Source of the DNA: Caulobacter sp.
Lineage (GTDB): Bacteria > Pseudomonadota > Alphaproteobacteria > Caulobacterales > Caulobacteraceae
NCBI GenBank assembly: GCA_028291055.1
Contig: JAQGIP010000032.1
Coordinates: 62,001-126,000 of the forward strand
Length of the DNA stretch: 64,000 bases
Reading direction: 5' to 3'
Shown: in pieces, positions 53,037 to 61,463 of the stretch
How positions within the stretch are numbered: position 1 is the first letter of the stretch
Layout of the letters: the number at the start of each line of letters is the position of its first letter
Translations under genes and position numbers: made by a program
Notes under the pieces: model-generated
Database searches by the model: none
What the model was told of the DNA's origin: nothing
Seen by the model: only the letters and a program-made list of their open reading frames with translations

Positions 53037-54045
53037 GATGGCGTACTCCATGATCGCTCGGCCGCCGGATCGGCGGCGCCATGAATTTCGGCGAGACCGG
53101 ATCGCTGATGCAGCGCTTCAGGATGGCCTCGATCTCCGCCTTGCCGGCCGCGTCGAGCCGCCAGCCGGCGACCTCGTCGACAGGGTCCAGTTGGTCCGGG
53201 CGGCGCGCGCCCCACAGCGCGATGGTCGGCCCCTGGTCGAGGATCCAGCGCACCGCCAGGGCGGGCAGCGACTTGTCGTAGCGCTCGCGCGCCAGGGTCT
53301 TCAGGGCCTGCGCGGCGGCCAGATACTGGTTGAAGCGGGGCTGGCGGAATTTCGGGTCGCGCCGGCGCAGGTCGTCGCCGGTGAAGGCCGTCTGGGCCGT
53401 GATCCGGCCCGCCAGCAGGCCCCGGCACAGGGCGCCGTAACACAGCACCGTCAGCCCGCCGGCCTCGGCATAGGGCAGCACGTCGGCCTCGGCCTCCCGT
53501 TCGAAGAGGTTGTAGGGCGGCTGCACGGCGTCGAACCTCGCCGCGAGGCGAAAGGCGTTCATCTGGGCGGTGGAATGGTTGCTGAGCCCGACCGCCCGGA
53601 TCTTGCCCTCGCGGCGCAGCTCTTCCAGCGCCTCGGCCGTATGGGCGATCGGGGTTTGAAGGTCCGGCCAATGCACCTGATAGAGGTCGATGACATCGAC
53701 GCCCAGGCGGCGCAGGGAGGCCTCCACCTCCTGGCGGACTCGGAAGGGACGGCCGTCGCGGTAGGGCTCGCCGGCCCGCCACGACAGGCCGACCTTGGTG
53801 GCGATCTGGACCTTGTCGCGCAGCCCGCCCTCGGCGAGAGCCTTGCCGACGATCCTTTCGGAACGACCGAAGCCATAGACCGGCGCGGTGTCGATCAGCG
53901 TGATCCCGCGCTCGACCGCCGCGCGGATGGTGGCGATGGACTGGGCCTCATCGGTCCCGCCCCACATCCAGCCGCCGATCGCCCAGGTCCCGAGACCGAT
54001 GCGCGATGTCTCCACGCCCGAGCCGCCGATCGCGATCCGTTCCAT
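53029..54045 (-). CDS. Aldo/keto reductase
   Basis: 338-aa AKR. Catalytic tetrad is visible: Asp and Tyr in LIDTAPVYGFGRSE, Lys in IATKVGLSW, His in YQVHWPD. The barrel ends with the NADP-binding ALWGARRPDQL block. It resembles YajO/Tas-like bacterial AKRs. ATG 54045 has GGGAGG seven bases upstream and lies 2 bp after the stop of the preceding gene. Third AKR-like activity is not needed by the sugar dehydrogenase, so its link to that gene and the RND pump is unclear; a shared detoxification role is possible. Confidence 0.92.
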   Translation of the reverse strand: MERIAIGGSGVETSRIGLGTWAIGGWMWGGTDEAQSIATIRAAVERGITLIDTAPVYGFGRSERIVGKALAEGGLRDKVQIATKVGLSWRAGEPYRDGRPFRVRQEVEASLRRLGVDVIDLYQVHWPDLQTPIAHTAEALEELRREGKIRAVGLSNHSTAQMNAFRLAARFDAVQPPYNLFEREAEADVLPYAEAGGLTVLCYGALCRGLLAGRITAQTAFTGDDLRRRDPKFRQPRFNQYLAAAQALKTLARERYDKSLPALAVRWILDQGPTIALWGARRPDQLDPVDEVAGWRLDAAGKAEIEAILKRCISDPVSPKFMAPPIRRPSDHGVRHHA

Positions 54046-54047
54046 GA

Positions 54048-54962
54048 TCAGGCCTCCCAAGGGGTGAAGGTCTCGGCCCCCGGACGCGGGTAGCCCGCGT
54101 CGGCCGCCGCCAGGCCGCCGATCGCCGACCAGTCGAGCTGCTCGCCGCCATGGGCCATCAGGACCGCGAACCTGTCGCGCAGCAGGCCGGCCAGCGGCAT
54201 CGCCACGCCCAGGCCGTCGGCCGCCGCGAGGGTCAGCCGGATGTCCTTCTGTCCCAGCGGCGCGGCGAAGGCGGACGGCGTGAACCTGCCGTCGGCGATC
54301 ATGCCGCCATAGAGCCGATAGACCGGCAGGTCGAAGAGGGTGGAGGTCAGGATGTCGAGGTATTGCCGGCGGTCGATGCCGGCCTTGGCGACCAGGGCCA
54401 TGGCCTCGCCTAGGGACTCGATGACCGTGGCCAGCAGGAAGTTGCCGCTGAGCTTGACGAGGTTGGCCGTCGCCGGGGTCTCCGAGACGATGGAGGTCTT
54501 GCGGCCGATCGCCCGCAGGAGGGGTCCGGCCTCCTCGATGGCGGCGCCGGGCCCGGCGGCGATGACCATCAGCTGGCCCGCCGCGGCGACATCGGGACGG
54601 CCGAACACGGTCGCCGACAGGAGGCGGCTGCCGCGCGCCGCATGGGCCGCCGCCAGCCGTTCGGCCAGGGCGACGCTGATGGTGCTGGACGAGATGTGGA
54701 GCGCGCCGGGCGCAAGGCTGGCGAGCAGGCCGCCCTCGCCGAACACGATGTCCTCGACCGCCAGGTCGTTGGCCAGCATGGTCATCACCACGTCGCCGCG
54801 GCAGGCGTCCGCGATGGTCGTGGCCAGGCTCGCGCCCTGGGCGACCAGGGCCTTGGTCTTGGAGGGTGTGCGGTTATAGACCGTCACCTCATGGCCGGCC
54901 TTCAGGAGGCTGGCGGCCATGCCGCCGCCCATATGGCCCAATCCGATAAATCCAACCTTCAT
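54048..54962 (-). CDS. 3-hydroxyisobutyrate-dehydrogenase family NAD(P)-dependent oxidoreductase
   Basis: 304-aa beta-hydroxyacid dehydrogenase. The N-terminal Rossmann motif is VGFIGLGHMGGGMAASLLKAGH, followed by ISSSTIS and the catalytic Lys in ANLVKLSGNFLLA. GxxGxG-type and C-terminal helical dimer regions are as in GarR/HIBADH. It could equally be an imine-reductase-like relative. ATG 54962 is preferred. It is first in the minus-strand operon that ends with the RND pump. A CTTACA-N4-TGTCAG site lies about 120 bp upstream. Confidence 0.88.
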   Translation of the reverse strand: MKVGFIGLGHMGGGMAASLLKAGHEVTVYNRTPSKTKALVAQGASLATTIADACRGDVVMTMLANDLAVEDIVFGEGGLLASLAPGALHISSSTISVALAERLAAAHAARGSRLLSATVFGRPDVAAAGQLMVIAAGPGAAIEEAGPLLRAIGRKTSIVSETPATANLVKLSGNFLLATVIESLGEAMALVAKAGIDRRQYLDILTSTLFDLPVYRLYGGMIADGRFTPSAFAAPLGQKDIRLTLAAADGLGVAMPLAGLLRDRFAVLMAHGGEQLDWSAIGGLAAADAGYPRPGAETFTPWEA

Positions 54963-55083
54963 GACGGTCTCATCCAGCAATGTCTTCGAAGTGCGGGGAC
55001 CGGGCCCTTCTCAAGCCGGGCGCCGGTCCTCGATCATGCTGGTGAGCTTGGGAGACGAACCTGTCAGGCAACGCGCCCCGGTT

Positions 55084-55099
55084 CTTACATCCGTGTCAG
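55084..55099. promoter_or_regulatory. CTTACA-N4-TGT site upstream of the RND operon
   Basis: CTTACA-TCCG-TGTCAG, a copy with two right-arm mismatches of the CTTACA-N4-TGTAAG palindrome found next to the two-component genes. It could link the RND operon to that regulator. Confidence 0.4.
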
Positions 55100-55293
55100 T
55101 TGGCGGCCGGGTCGGGCGGCGCCCGCGCGAGCCCTAGGGTCCGTGCTCAATTGGAAGATCTGCCCCAAGACCTCCGCTCGTCCCCGCCAACGCGGAGCCC
55201 CATGGCTTTAGCGGCATGTGCCAAGCCCAGCGGCCCGGTCGGTACGAAGTATGGCCGCTCTCGGCGCCCGTTTCAGGCGCCCAAGAGTATTGT

Positions 55294-55429
55294 CCACGAA
55301 CCACGGAAACCACACCAACGCCTTCCGGGCAGGCCCAGACCTTCATCGGCGCCGTCGACAAGCAAAGCCCGAGGGACCCACACCCGCCACGCCTCAGGAT
55401 AGCGTTGGCGTGGTCCCTGTGGTCCGTGG
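55294..55429. repeat. Long imperfect inverted repeat (28-bp arms, 80-bp loop)
   Basis: Arms 55294-55321 and 55402-55429 pair at 23 of 28 positions by my count (left arm starts CCACGAACCACGG, right arm ends GTGGTCCGTGG). The left arm repeats CCACG/CCAC words. It may be a dispersed intergenic repeat or miniature element of this genome, or a strong transcript hairpin. Confidence 0.7.
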
Positions 55430-55556
55430 AAAAATCCTTCCTTCCGCTTCGCTCCCGGCCGGTCAGCAGGATCGGCGGCCCCCGGCTAAAAAGCCTGAGC
55501 CCCCGCTTTCGCGGGGATGAGCGGGGTTTGGGGGCAAATTCTATTGAGTCCAGGCC

Positions 55557-56240
55557 CTACGGTTCCTCGGAGAGCCGGTAGCCCGCGCCCCGCACCGTAT
55601 GCAGCAGCGGCTTGTCGAAGCCGCCCTCAAGGGACTTCCTGAGGCGGCTGATGTGGGTGTCGATGATGCTGGTGTGGGGGTCGAAGCGGTAGTCCCAGAC
55701 CCGCTCGAGCAGCATCACCCGGGTGACCACCCGGTTCTGGTTGCGCAGCAGGAACTCCAGCAGCTTGAACTCCCGCGGCAGCAGCTCGATCGCCTTGCCG
55801 CCCCGGGTCACCTTGCGGGTCAGCAGGTCCATGACCAGATCGCCGCAACGCAGGGCCGTCTCCACCTCCTTCTCCGTACGCCGGCGGATCAGGTTCTCAA
55901 GGCGCGCGTGCAGTTCCGAAAAGCCGAACGGCTTGGTCAGGTAGTCGTCGCCCCCTGCCCTCAGCCCCTTCACGCGCTCGTCGAGGTGGCTCATGGCCGA
56001 GAGGATCAGGATCGGGGTGAGCACGGTCGCGGCCCGCAGCGCCTTGACCACCGACAGGCCGTCCAGCCCCGGGATCATCCGATCCATGACGATGGCGTCG
56101 AATTCGGATGAGGTGGCCATGTAGAGCGCATCACGGCCGTCGGCCACATGCTCCACGGTGAAGCCTTCTTCACGCAGGCCCTTGGCGATGTAGTCCGCGG
56201 TGGCGGCGTCATCCTCCACCACAAGCACGCTCCTGGACAT
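55557..56240 (-). CDS. OmpR-family response regulator
   Basis: 227-aa regulator. Receiver: acidic pair in VLVVEDDAATADYI, phospho-Asp in AIVMDRMIPGLDG, Thr/Ser in LILSAMSH and Lys in YLTKPFGFSELHARL. The C-terminal winged helix (ELLPREFKLLEFLLRNQNRVVTRVMLLERVWDYRFDPHTSIIDTHISRLRKSL) is of the QseB/TctD type. ATG 56240 follows GGGAG. The membrane kinase at 57205-58572 is probably its partner, although a plus-strand kinase gene lies between them. CTTACA-type palindromes upstream of this gene, the kinase and the RND operon may be its sites. Confidence 0.93.
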   Translation of the reverse strand: MSRSVLVVEDDAATADYIAKGLREEGFTVEHVADGRDALYMATSSEFDAIVMDRMIPGLDGLSVVKALRAATVLTPILILSAMSHLDERVKGLRAGGDDYLTKPFGFSELHARLENLIRRRTEKEVETALRCGDLVMDLLTRKVTRGGKAIELLPREFKLLEFLLRNQNRVVTRVMLLERVWDYRFDPHTSIIDTHISRLRKSLEGGFDKPLLHTVRGAGYRLSEEP

Positions 56241-56362
56241 CCCTATGCTCCCTGGCGGTCCGCTGGCCCGCACGATCCTAGCAAGAAAACGGCTCGGCGT
56301 TCGCTTTCACGCGCCCGCGGTCGTTCATGGTCGCCTCTCCTGGCGCCCGCCTGGTTGGCCTT

Positions 56363-56378
56363 CTTACAATCCTGTGGG
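56363..56378. promoter_or_regulatory. CTTACA-N4-TGT site in the response regulator/HisKA_2 divergent gap
   Basis: CTTACA-ATCC-TGTGGG, with an extra TGTAAG half-site at 56414-56419. Located between the divergent regulator and soluble kinase genes. Confidence 0.4.
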
Positions 56379-56534
56379 AGCGGAGTTGTCGGACCGGGCA
56401 TTGCTGGAATTCCTGTAAGGCTGAGGCGCGGTTGCCTGTGAGACGTCCGGCCGAGCTTGATCGCGAACGCTCCTGGCGAGGCGGCCGCCGCTCCCGGACC
56501 CCGAGCGCTCGATTCGGAGCATTGGAGCGCCGCC

Positions 56535-57299
56535 ATGAACTTCGCCGTCACCGGGCCCGACGGGGGCCTTGCCCTGCGGGAGGCCAACCACCGCTTCCTG
56601 AACACCCTCACCGCCTTGGGCGGATTCCTGCACAACGACTTCCATGATTTTGCGGATCCTGAGGTCCGCGACGCCGTGCAGGTCTTCTTCAGCCGCATCC
56701 AGGCCTTCGCCGGCGTGCATCGGACCCTCGACCTTGTTCCGGGCGAGACCCTTGGTGACATCCTGATGGACGCGCCGAGCCACCTGGCGAAACTCTGCGC
56801 GGAGTTGTGCGCCGCTCACCTGGCCCCGCGAGGCATTCACTGTGAGTTCAGGGCGGACGCCGGCCTGCTGTCGCGCGAGACCTGTCAGACGCTCAGCCTG
56901 ATCATCGTCGAACTGGTCACCAACGCCGCCAAGCACGCCTTTGTCGGGCGTGCGTCCGGCCGGATCAGCGTCTCCCTGCAACGCACCGGAACGGCCTGGG
57001 TTTGCCAGGTGGCCGACAACGGCTCGGGCCTGGGTGGCCGGCCGCCGGAGGGTCTGGGCGGCGGCCTTGGGAGCCACACGGGCGGCGACGGCATGAAGCT
57101 TGTCCGCAGACTGGCGGCCGGCCTGGGCGCGGCCTTGCGCGTCGAGTCCGACCCCGGCGGCGTCGTGGTGTCGCTGACCCTGCCGACTGAACCCGTCGCC
57201 GAGCTCAGGACGCCGCCGTCAGGCTCAGTACCGCGCGCAGGCCAGGGTGATTGTCCTCCAGGCGAAGCTCGCCGCCATGCAGGGTCGCCGCCGCGGTGA
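56535..57299 (+). CDS. Soluble HisKA_2/HWE-type histidine kinase or phosphotransferase
   Basis: 254-aa cytoplasmic protein with no sensor domain. The dimerisation helix has the HisKA_2 motif REANHRFLNTLTALGGFL with the phospho-His. The ATPase half shows the N-box IVELVTNAAKHAF, G1 ADNGSGL and a Gly-rich G2 ending GDGMKLVRRLA. Its size recalls ChpT-like phosphotransferases of Caulobacterales, but the ATP-binding motifs look intact. ATG 56535 has GGAG eight bases upstream. The C-terminal tail beyond the ATPase fold overlaps the convergent kinase gene by 95 bp. Confidence 0.82.
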   Translation: MNFAVTGPDGGLALREANHRFLNTLTALGGFLHNDFHDFADPEVRDAVQVFFSRIQAFAGVHRTLDLVPGETLGDILMDAPSHLAKLCAELCAAHLAPRGIHCEFRADAGLLSRETCQTLSLIIVELVTNAAKHAFVGRASGRISVSLQRTGTAWVCQVADNGSGLGGRPPEGLGGGLGSHTGGDGMKLVRRLAAGLGAALRVESDPGGVVVSLTLPTEPVAELRTPPSGSVPRAGQGDCPPGEARRHAGSPPR

Positions 57300-58572
57300 C
57301 GATGGAGAGCCCGAGGCCCGAACCCGCCCCGCCGCGCGCTTCATCCAGCCGCACGAACCGGTCCTTCACCCGTCCGCGATGCTCCTCCGGAATGCCCGGC
57401 CCGTTGTCCGCCACCACGATCTGAACAACGCCCTCGCCGCTCAGCAGCTCGAGGGTCACGGCGGCCCGCGGTCCCGCGTGCCGCGCGGCGTTGAACAGCA
57501 GGTTGCCGAGCGCCTGACGCAGCAGCTGCTCGTGGCCCTCGACAATGAGCGGCCCCATCGGGCGGATATCCAGGGTCTGGCCGGCGTCCTCCAGCACCGG
57601 GGCGAACAGGCCGGCGACATCGAGCACCATCTCATCCAGCCGCACGGGCTGCATCATCTCCCGCGACAGGCCGGACTCGGCCCGGGCGATGTCGATGAGC
57701 GCCGCGAAGACCGAGAGGACCCGCTCCAGCTCCTCGCTGACGACTTCCAGGGTCACGCGGCAGTCGTCGTGAGTGGTCGCAGGGTCGAGAGCGCGCTCCA
57801 CCGCCCCGCGCATGCGCGTCAGGGGCGTGCGCATGTCATGCGCGAGGCTGTCGGTGACGGTGCGCATGCCGGTCAGCAGCGCGTCGATGCGGTCCAGCAT
57901 CCCGTTCAGCGAGGCGCCGATGCGGTCGAAGGCGTCTCCACGCTCCGAAACCTCGGCCCTGGCCCCCAGGTCCCCGGCCGCGATCCGCTCGGCGACCCCC
58001 GCCACGCCGTCCGCCCGCCGGATCACCAGCGCGTTGAGCATCAGGCCGACACCCAGGCTCGCGGCCACCACGATGGCCAGGGCGATCAGCAGGCCGCCGC
58101 CGATCTGTTCCTCGAAATCGCGCTGTCCGGCGTCGTCGCGGCCGACGACCAGCAGCGATCCGTCCGTCATCGTCACGGCGCTGGCGTTGAGCGCGATCGG
58201 CCCGGCGGCGGTCCGCGACCGGACCTGGGTCCAGCCGCCCTCGACCAGGGGCGCTGGCGGCGTCAGCAGATCGCCGCCGACGTGGCGCCCACCCGGATCG
58301 AAGACCGCATAGTGGGCTTCGGGCGCGGCCAGTCGCGAGCGGCGCTCCATCCGCTGGGCCAGTCCCCGCAGCCCTTCCTGTGTGAAGACCTCCGTGAGGA
58401 TCTGCCGCTCCGACAGGGCGTCGTTGCGCTCGCGATCCAGGAAGACCTTCTCGGCCGACAGGTTGACCAGGAAGAAGGCGACCACGACGGCGCCCAGGAC
58501 CGTGATCATCGCGAAGGCGGTGAAGGCCAGGGGCCGCAGGCGCAGGGATGGCTGGGTCGCGCGGGCGGTCAT
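57205..58572 (-). CDS. Membrane sensor histidine kinase
   Basis: 455-aa kinase with two transmembrane helices (about residues 15-38 and 157-180) enclosing a periplasmic domain of roughly 115 residues. A HAMP domain follows (ALVIRRADGVAGVAERIAAGDLGAR), then H-box SLAHDMRTPLTRMRG, N-box LLFNAARHA, G1 ADNGPGIPEEHRG and G2 GSGLGLSIV. The start ATG has a weak ribosome site. It likely pairs with the OmpR-type regulator at 55557. A perfect CTTACA-N4-TGTAAG palindrome lies 57 bp upstream, which suggests feedback by that regulator (inference). Confidence 0.93.
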   Translation of the reverse strand: MTARATQPSLRLRPLAFTAFAMITVLGAVVVAFFLVNLSAEKVFLDRERNDALSERQILTEVFTQEGLRGLAQRMERRSRLAAPEAHYAVFDPGGRHVGGDLLTPPAPLVEGGWTQVRSRTAAGPIALNASAVTMTDGSLLVVGRDDAGQRDFEEQIGGGLLIALAIVVAASLGVGLMLNALVIRRADGVAGVAERIAAGDLGARAEVSERGDAFDRIGASLNGMLDRIDALLTGMRTVTDSLAHDMRTPLTRMRGAVERALDPATTHDDCRVTLEVVSEELERVLSVFAALIDIARAESGLSREMMQPVRLDEMVLDVAGLFAPVLEDAGQTLDIRPMGPLIVEGHEQLLRQALGNLLFNAARHAGPRAAVTLELLSGEGVVQIVVADNGPGIPEEHRGRVKDRFVRLDEARGGAGSGLGLSIVTAAATLHGGELRLEDNHPGLRAVLSLTAAS

Positions 58573-58628
58573 GCGTTCGGTTCGGTCTTTGCCGTGGCCA
58601 TGGGCGTCCTTCCCTGTCCGGCGGCCAG

Positions 58629-58644
58629 CTTACACGGATGTAAG
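58629..58644. promoter_or_regulatory. CTTACA-N4-TGTAAG palindrome upstream of the sensor kinase
   Basis: CTTACA-CGGA-TGTAAG, perfect 6-bp arms (7 with flanking G/C), between the kinase and the 47-aa membrane peptide gene. Candidate response regulator site. Confidence 0.6.
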
Positions 58645-58716
58645 CGCCCGGAGAGGGGGGTGAGGCGGACCAGGCGCAATATCCCCTGTGTTCGGGGGGG
58701 CTTTCAGGAGGCCGAT

Positions 58717-58860
58717 GTGAACAGGAAAGTCTGGCTGGGGAGCGCCGCCGCGCTGCTGCTTACGGCTGGCCTTTGCATCGTGATCCCGCGATTGATAGGC
58801 GTCGTGCTGATCCTGCTCGCCCTCGCAGCCGTGGCGATCTTTGCCTTCCGGTTGCTCTGA
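58717..58860 (+). CDS. Small two-helix membrane peptide
   Basis: 47-aa frame VNRKVWLGSAAALLLTAG... followed by a second hydrophobic stretch ending FAFRLL and TGA. GTG 58717 has AGGAG six bases upstream, which is why I accept it. Two short hydrophobic segments with a basic N-terminus fit a membrane peptide of unknown role. It is divergent from the sensor kinase, sharing the CTTACA palindrome region, so it may be a target or an accessory of that system. Confidence 0.6.
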   Translation: MNRKVWLGSAAALLLTAGLCIVIPRLIGVVLILLALAAVAIFAFRLL

Positions 58861-58959
58861 TCCGGCCGTCAACCCGAACCGTACGCTCAACCGCCGCCGT
58901 CGTCCGCCACGGCCTGTCGGGCAAGCCGGTCGGCCCGTATCACCTGGGGTCGCGAGCCC

Positions 58960-60621
58960 TTAGATGCCCGGCAGATCGAGGTGCTTGTCCCGGGCGACCT
59001 GGAGCGCGATGTCGTAGCCGGCGTCGGCGTGGCGCATCACCCCGCTGGCCGGGTCGTTCCACAGCACGCGCGCGATCCGCCTGGCCGCCGCCTGCGTCCC
59101 GTCGCAGACGATCACCATGCCGGCATGCTGGGAGAAGCCCATGCCCACCCCGCCGCCGTGATGCAGCGACACCCAGGTGGCCCCGGACGCGGTGTTCAGC
59201 AGCGCGTTGAGCAGGGGCCAGTCGGAGACGGCGTCGGACCCGTCGCGCATCGCCTCGGTCTCGCGGTTGGGCGAGGCCACGGAGCCGCTATCCAGGTGAT
59301 CGCGCCCGATGACGATCGGCGCCTTCAGCTCGCCCGACGCCACCATCTCGTTGAAGGCCAGCCCCAGCCGGTCGCGCTCGCCCAGGCCGACCCAGCAGAT
59401 CCGGGCCGGCAGGCCCTGGAACTTGATCTTCCGGGCCGCCATGTCGAGCCAGTTGTGCAGGTGGGGATTGTCCGGGATCAACTCCTTCACCTTGGCGTCG
59501 GTCCTGTAGATGTCCTCCGGATCGCCTGAGAGGGCTACCCAGCGGAACGGGCCGATCCCGCGGCAGAACAGCGGGCGGATATAGGCCGGCACGAAGCCCG
59601 GGAAGTCGAAGGCGTTGGTCACCCCCGCGTCCTTGGCCACCTGGCGGATATTGTTGCCATAGTCGACGGTGGGCACGCCGGCGGCCTGGAAGTCCAGCAT
59701 GGCCTGGACGTGCTCGGCCATGGAGGCGCGGGCGGCCTCCTCGACCTGCTTGGGGTCCTGGTCGCGCATGGCGGCCCAGCGCTCCAGCGTCCAGCCCTTG
59801 GGCAGGTAGCCGTTGACCGGGTCATGGGCCGAGGTCTGGTCGGTCAGCAGGTCCGGCCGCACGCCGCGGCGGAACATCTCCGGCAGCAGTTCGGCGGCGT
59901 TGCCCAGCAGGCCCACGGACACCGGCGTCTTGTCGCGACCGGCTTGGTCGATGATCGCCAACGCCTCGTCCAGGCTCTCGGTGGCCCGTTCCAGATAGCC
60001 CGTGCGCAGGCGCATCTCGATGCGCGACGGCTGGCACTCGATGGCCAGGCACGAAGCCCCGGCCATCACCGCCGCCAGGGGCTGGGCCGCGCCCATGCCG
60101 CCGAGGCCCGCCGTCAGCAGCCAGCGGCCGCTCAGGTCCCCGCCATAGTGCTGGCGGCCCATCTCCACAAAGGTCTCATAGGTGCCCTGAACGATGCCCT
60201 GGGCGCCGATATAGATCCACGATCCGGCGGTCATCTGGCCGTACATGGCCAGCCCCTTGCGATCGAGTTCGTTGAAGTGGTCCCAGTTGGCCCAGTGCGG
60301 CACCAGGTTGGAGTTGGCGATCAGCACGCGCGGCGCGTCCACATGGGTGCGGAACACCCCCACCGGCTTGCCGGACTGGACCAGCAGGGTCTCGTCATCC
60401 TCCAGCCGGCGCAGGGTCTCGACGATCTTGTCGTAGCTCTCCCAATCGCGCGCCGCCCGGCCGATGCCGCCATAGACCACCAGCTCCTGCGGCCGCTCGG
60501 CGACGTCGGGATCGAGGTTGTTCATCAGCATCCGCAGCGGCGCCTCGGTGAGCCAGCTCTTGGCGCTGAGGGTGGAGCCGGTGGCGGCGCGGATGACGCG
60601 GGTGGTGTCGAGGCGGGTCAT
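58960..60621 (-). CDS. hutU: Urocanate hydratase
   Basis: 553-aa NAD-dependent enzyme that converts urocanate to 4-imidazolone-5-propionate, second step of histidine breakdown. Conserved blocks include [63 protein letters not shown] and [20 protein letters not shown], as in all urocanases, plus [17 protein letters not shown] near the end. Length fits the family. It lies 20 bp after hutG and is last in the hut operon. Confidence 0.97.
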   Translation of the reverse strand: MTRLDTTRVIRAATGSTLSAKSWLTEAPLRMLMNNLDPDVAERPQELVVYGGIGRAARDWESYDKIVETLRRLEDDETLLVQSGKPVGVFRTHVDAPRVLIANSNLVPHWANWDHFNELDRKGLAMYGQMTAGSWIYIGAQGIVQGTYETFVEMGRQHYGGDLSGRWLLTAGLGGMGAAQPLAAVMAGASCLAIECQPSRIEMRLRTGYLERATESLDEALAIIDQAGRDKTPVSVGLLGNAAELLPEMFRRGVRPDLLTDQTSAHDPVNGYLPKGWTLERWAAMRDQDPKQVEEAARASMAEHVQAMLDFQAAGVPTVDYGNNIRQVAKDAGVTNAFDFPGFVPAYIRPLFCRGIGPFRWVALSGDPEDIYRTDAKVKELIPDNPHLHNWLDMAARKIKFQGLPARICWVGLGERDRLGLAFNEMVASGELKAPIVIGRDHLDSGSVASPNRETEAMRDGSDAVSDWPLLNALLNTASGATWVSLHHGGGVGMGFSQHAGMVIVCDGTQAAARRIARVLWNDPASGVMRHADAGYDIALQVARDKHLDLPGI

Positions 60622-60641
60622 GGGCACTCTCACAGGTAGGC

Positions 60642-61463
60642 TCAGGCTTTGGCGAAGGTCAGGCAGGCCTTCAGGACATCGCTCAGGGCGTCGGCCATGG
60701 GCTGCGCCCGGTCCGCGCGATAGGCCGGGGGCCAGTTCTCGGGCGTCGGATCGGTGAACGGCTCGTCCATGTAGCCCCGGCAGGCCAGTTCCATCTGGAT
60801 GGCATGCACGCCGCCCTTCGGATCGCCGCAGCGCCGCGTCGTCCAGCCGCCCTTGAAGCGGCCGTTGGTGATCCGGGTCCAGCGGGTGGCGTCGCACACC
60901 CCTTCCACGGTGGCGGTGAGGGCCGGATGGCAGGTCGCGCCCCCGTTGGTCCCCAGGTTGAACTGGGGCAGCTCGCCGTCGAACAGCCGCGGGATCGCCG
61001 AGCGGATGGAATGGGCTTCATAGAGCACCACCCGGCGGTGCCTGGCGCGCAGCCGCGTCACTTCAGCGTCGAGCGCCTCGTGATAGGGGGTGAACCAGGT
61101 CTCCAGGCGCCGCTTGATCTCCACCGCGTCGGGCTCGCGGCCCGACCGATAGAGAGGCTCGCCGTCGAAGGTGGTGGTGGGGCAGAGCTCGGTGCCCGCC
61201 TTGCCGGGATAGAGGGCGGCGCCGGAGGGATCGCGGTTGACGTCGATGACGCTGCGCGAAATCCGCGTGCGCACGGTGGTCGCCCCCAAGGTGCGGGCGA
61301 AGCCATAGAGCTGGTCGATCCACCAGTCGGCGTCCTTGCGCGCCAGCCAGGGCGAGACGAAGTCGCCTTGAAGCTTCGGCGGGATGTCGATGCCCGTGTG
61401 AGGAAAGCTCACCACCAGGGGCGCTTCGCCCCGATCGATCTCAAGCCACGCGCTGTTGTTCAT
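60642..61463 (-). CDS. hutG: N-formylglutamate deformylase
   Basis: 273-aa metal hydrolase that splits N-formylglutamate to glutamate and formate, the last step of the five-step histidine route. It shows [36 protein letters not shown] and the metal-ligand YEAHSIRS region. Presence of HutG of this type implies a HutF deiminase, which is not in the window and may lie beyond the right edge. The ATG overlaps the hutH stop by 4 nt. Confidence 0.93.
   Translation of the reverse strand: MNNSAWLEIDRGEAPLVVSFPHTGIDIPPKLQGDFVSPWLARKDADWWIDQLYGFARTLGATTVRTRISRSVIDVNRDPSGAALYPGKAGTELCPTTTFDGEPLYRSGREPDAVEIKRRLETWFTPYHEALDAEVTRLRARHRRVVLYEAHSIRSAIPRLFDGELPQFNLGTNGGATCHPALTATVEGVCDATRWTRITNGRFKGGWTTRRCGDPKGGVHAIQMELACRGYMDEPFTDPTPENWPPAYRADRAQPMADALSDVLKACLTFAKA

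Larger units (their letters stand above)
54963..55556. other. Gene-free region with long inverted repeat
   Basis: 594 bp between the HIBADH-like start (minus) and the response regulator stop (minus). Frames present here are short and shadow-like. It contains the CTTACA site at 55084 and a long imperfect inverted repeat at 55294-55429. No RNA gene was recognised, though a stable transcript from the inverted repeat would be possible. Confidence 0.7.
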
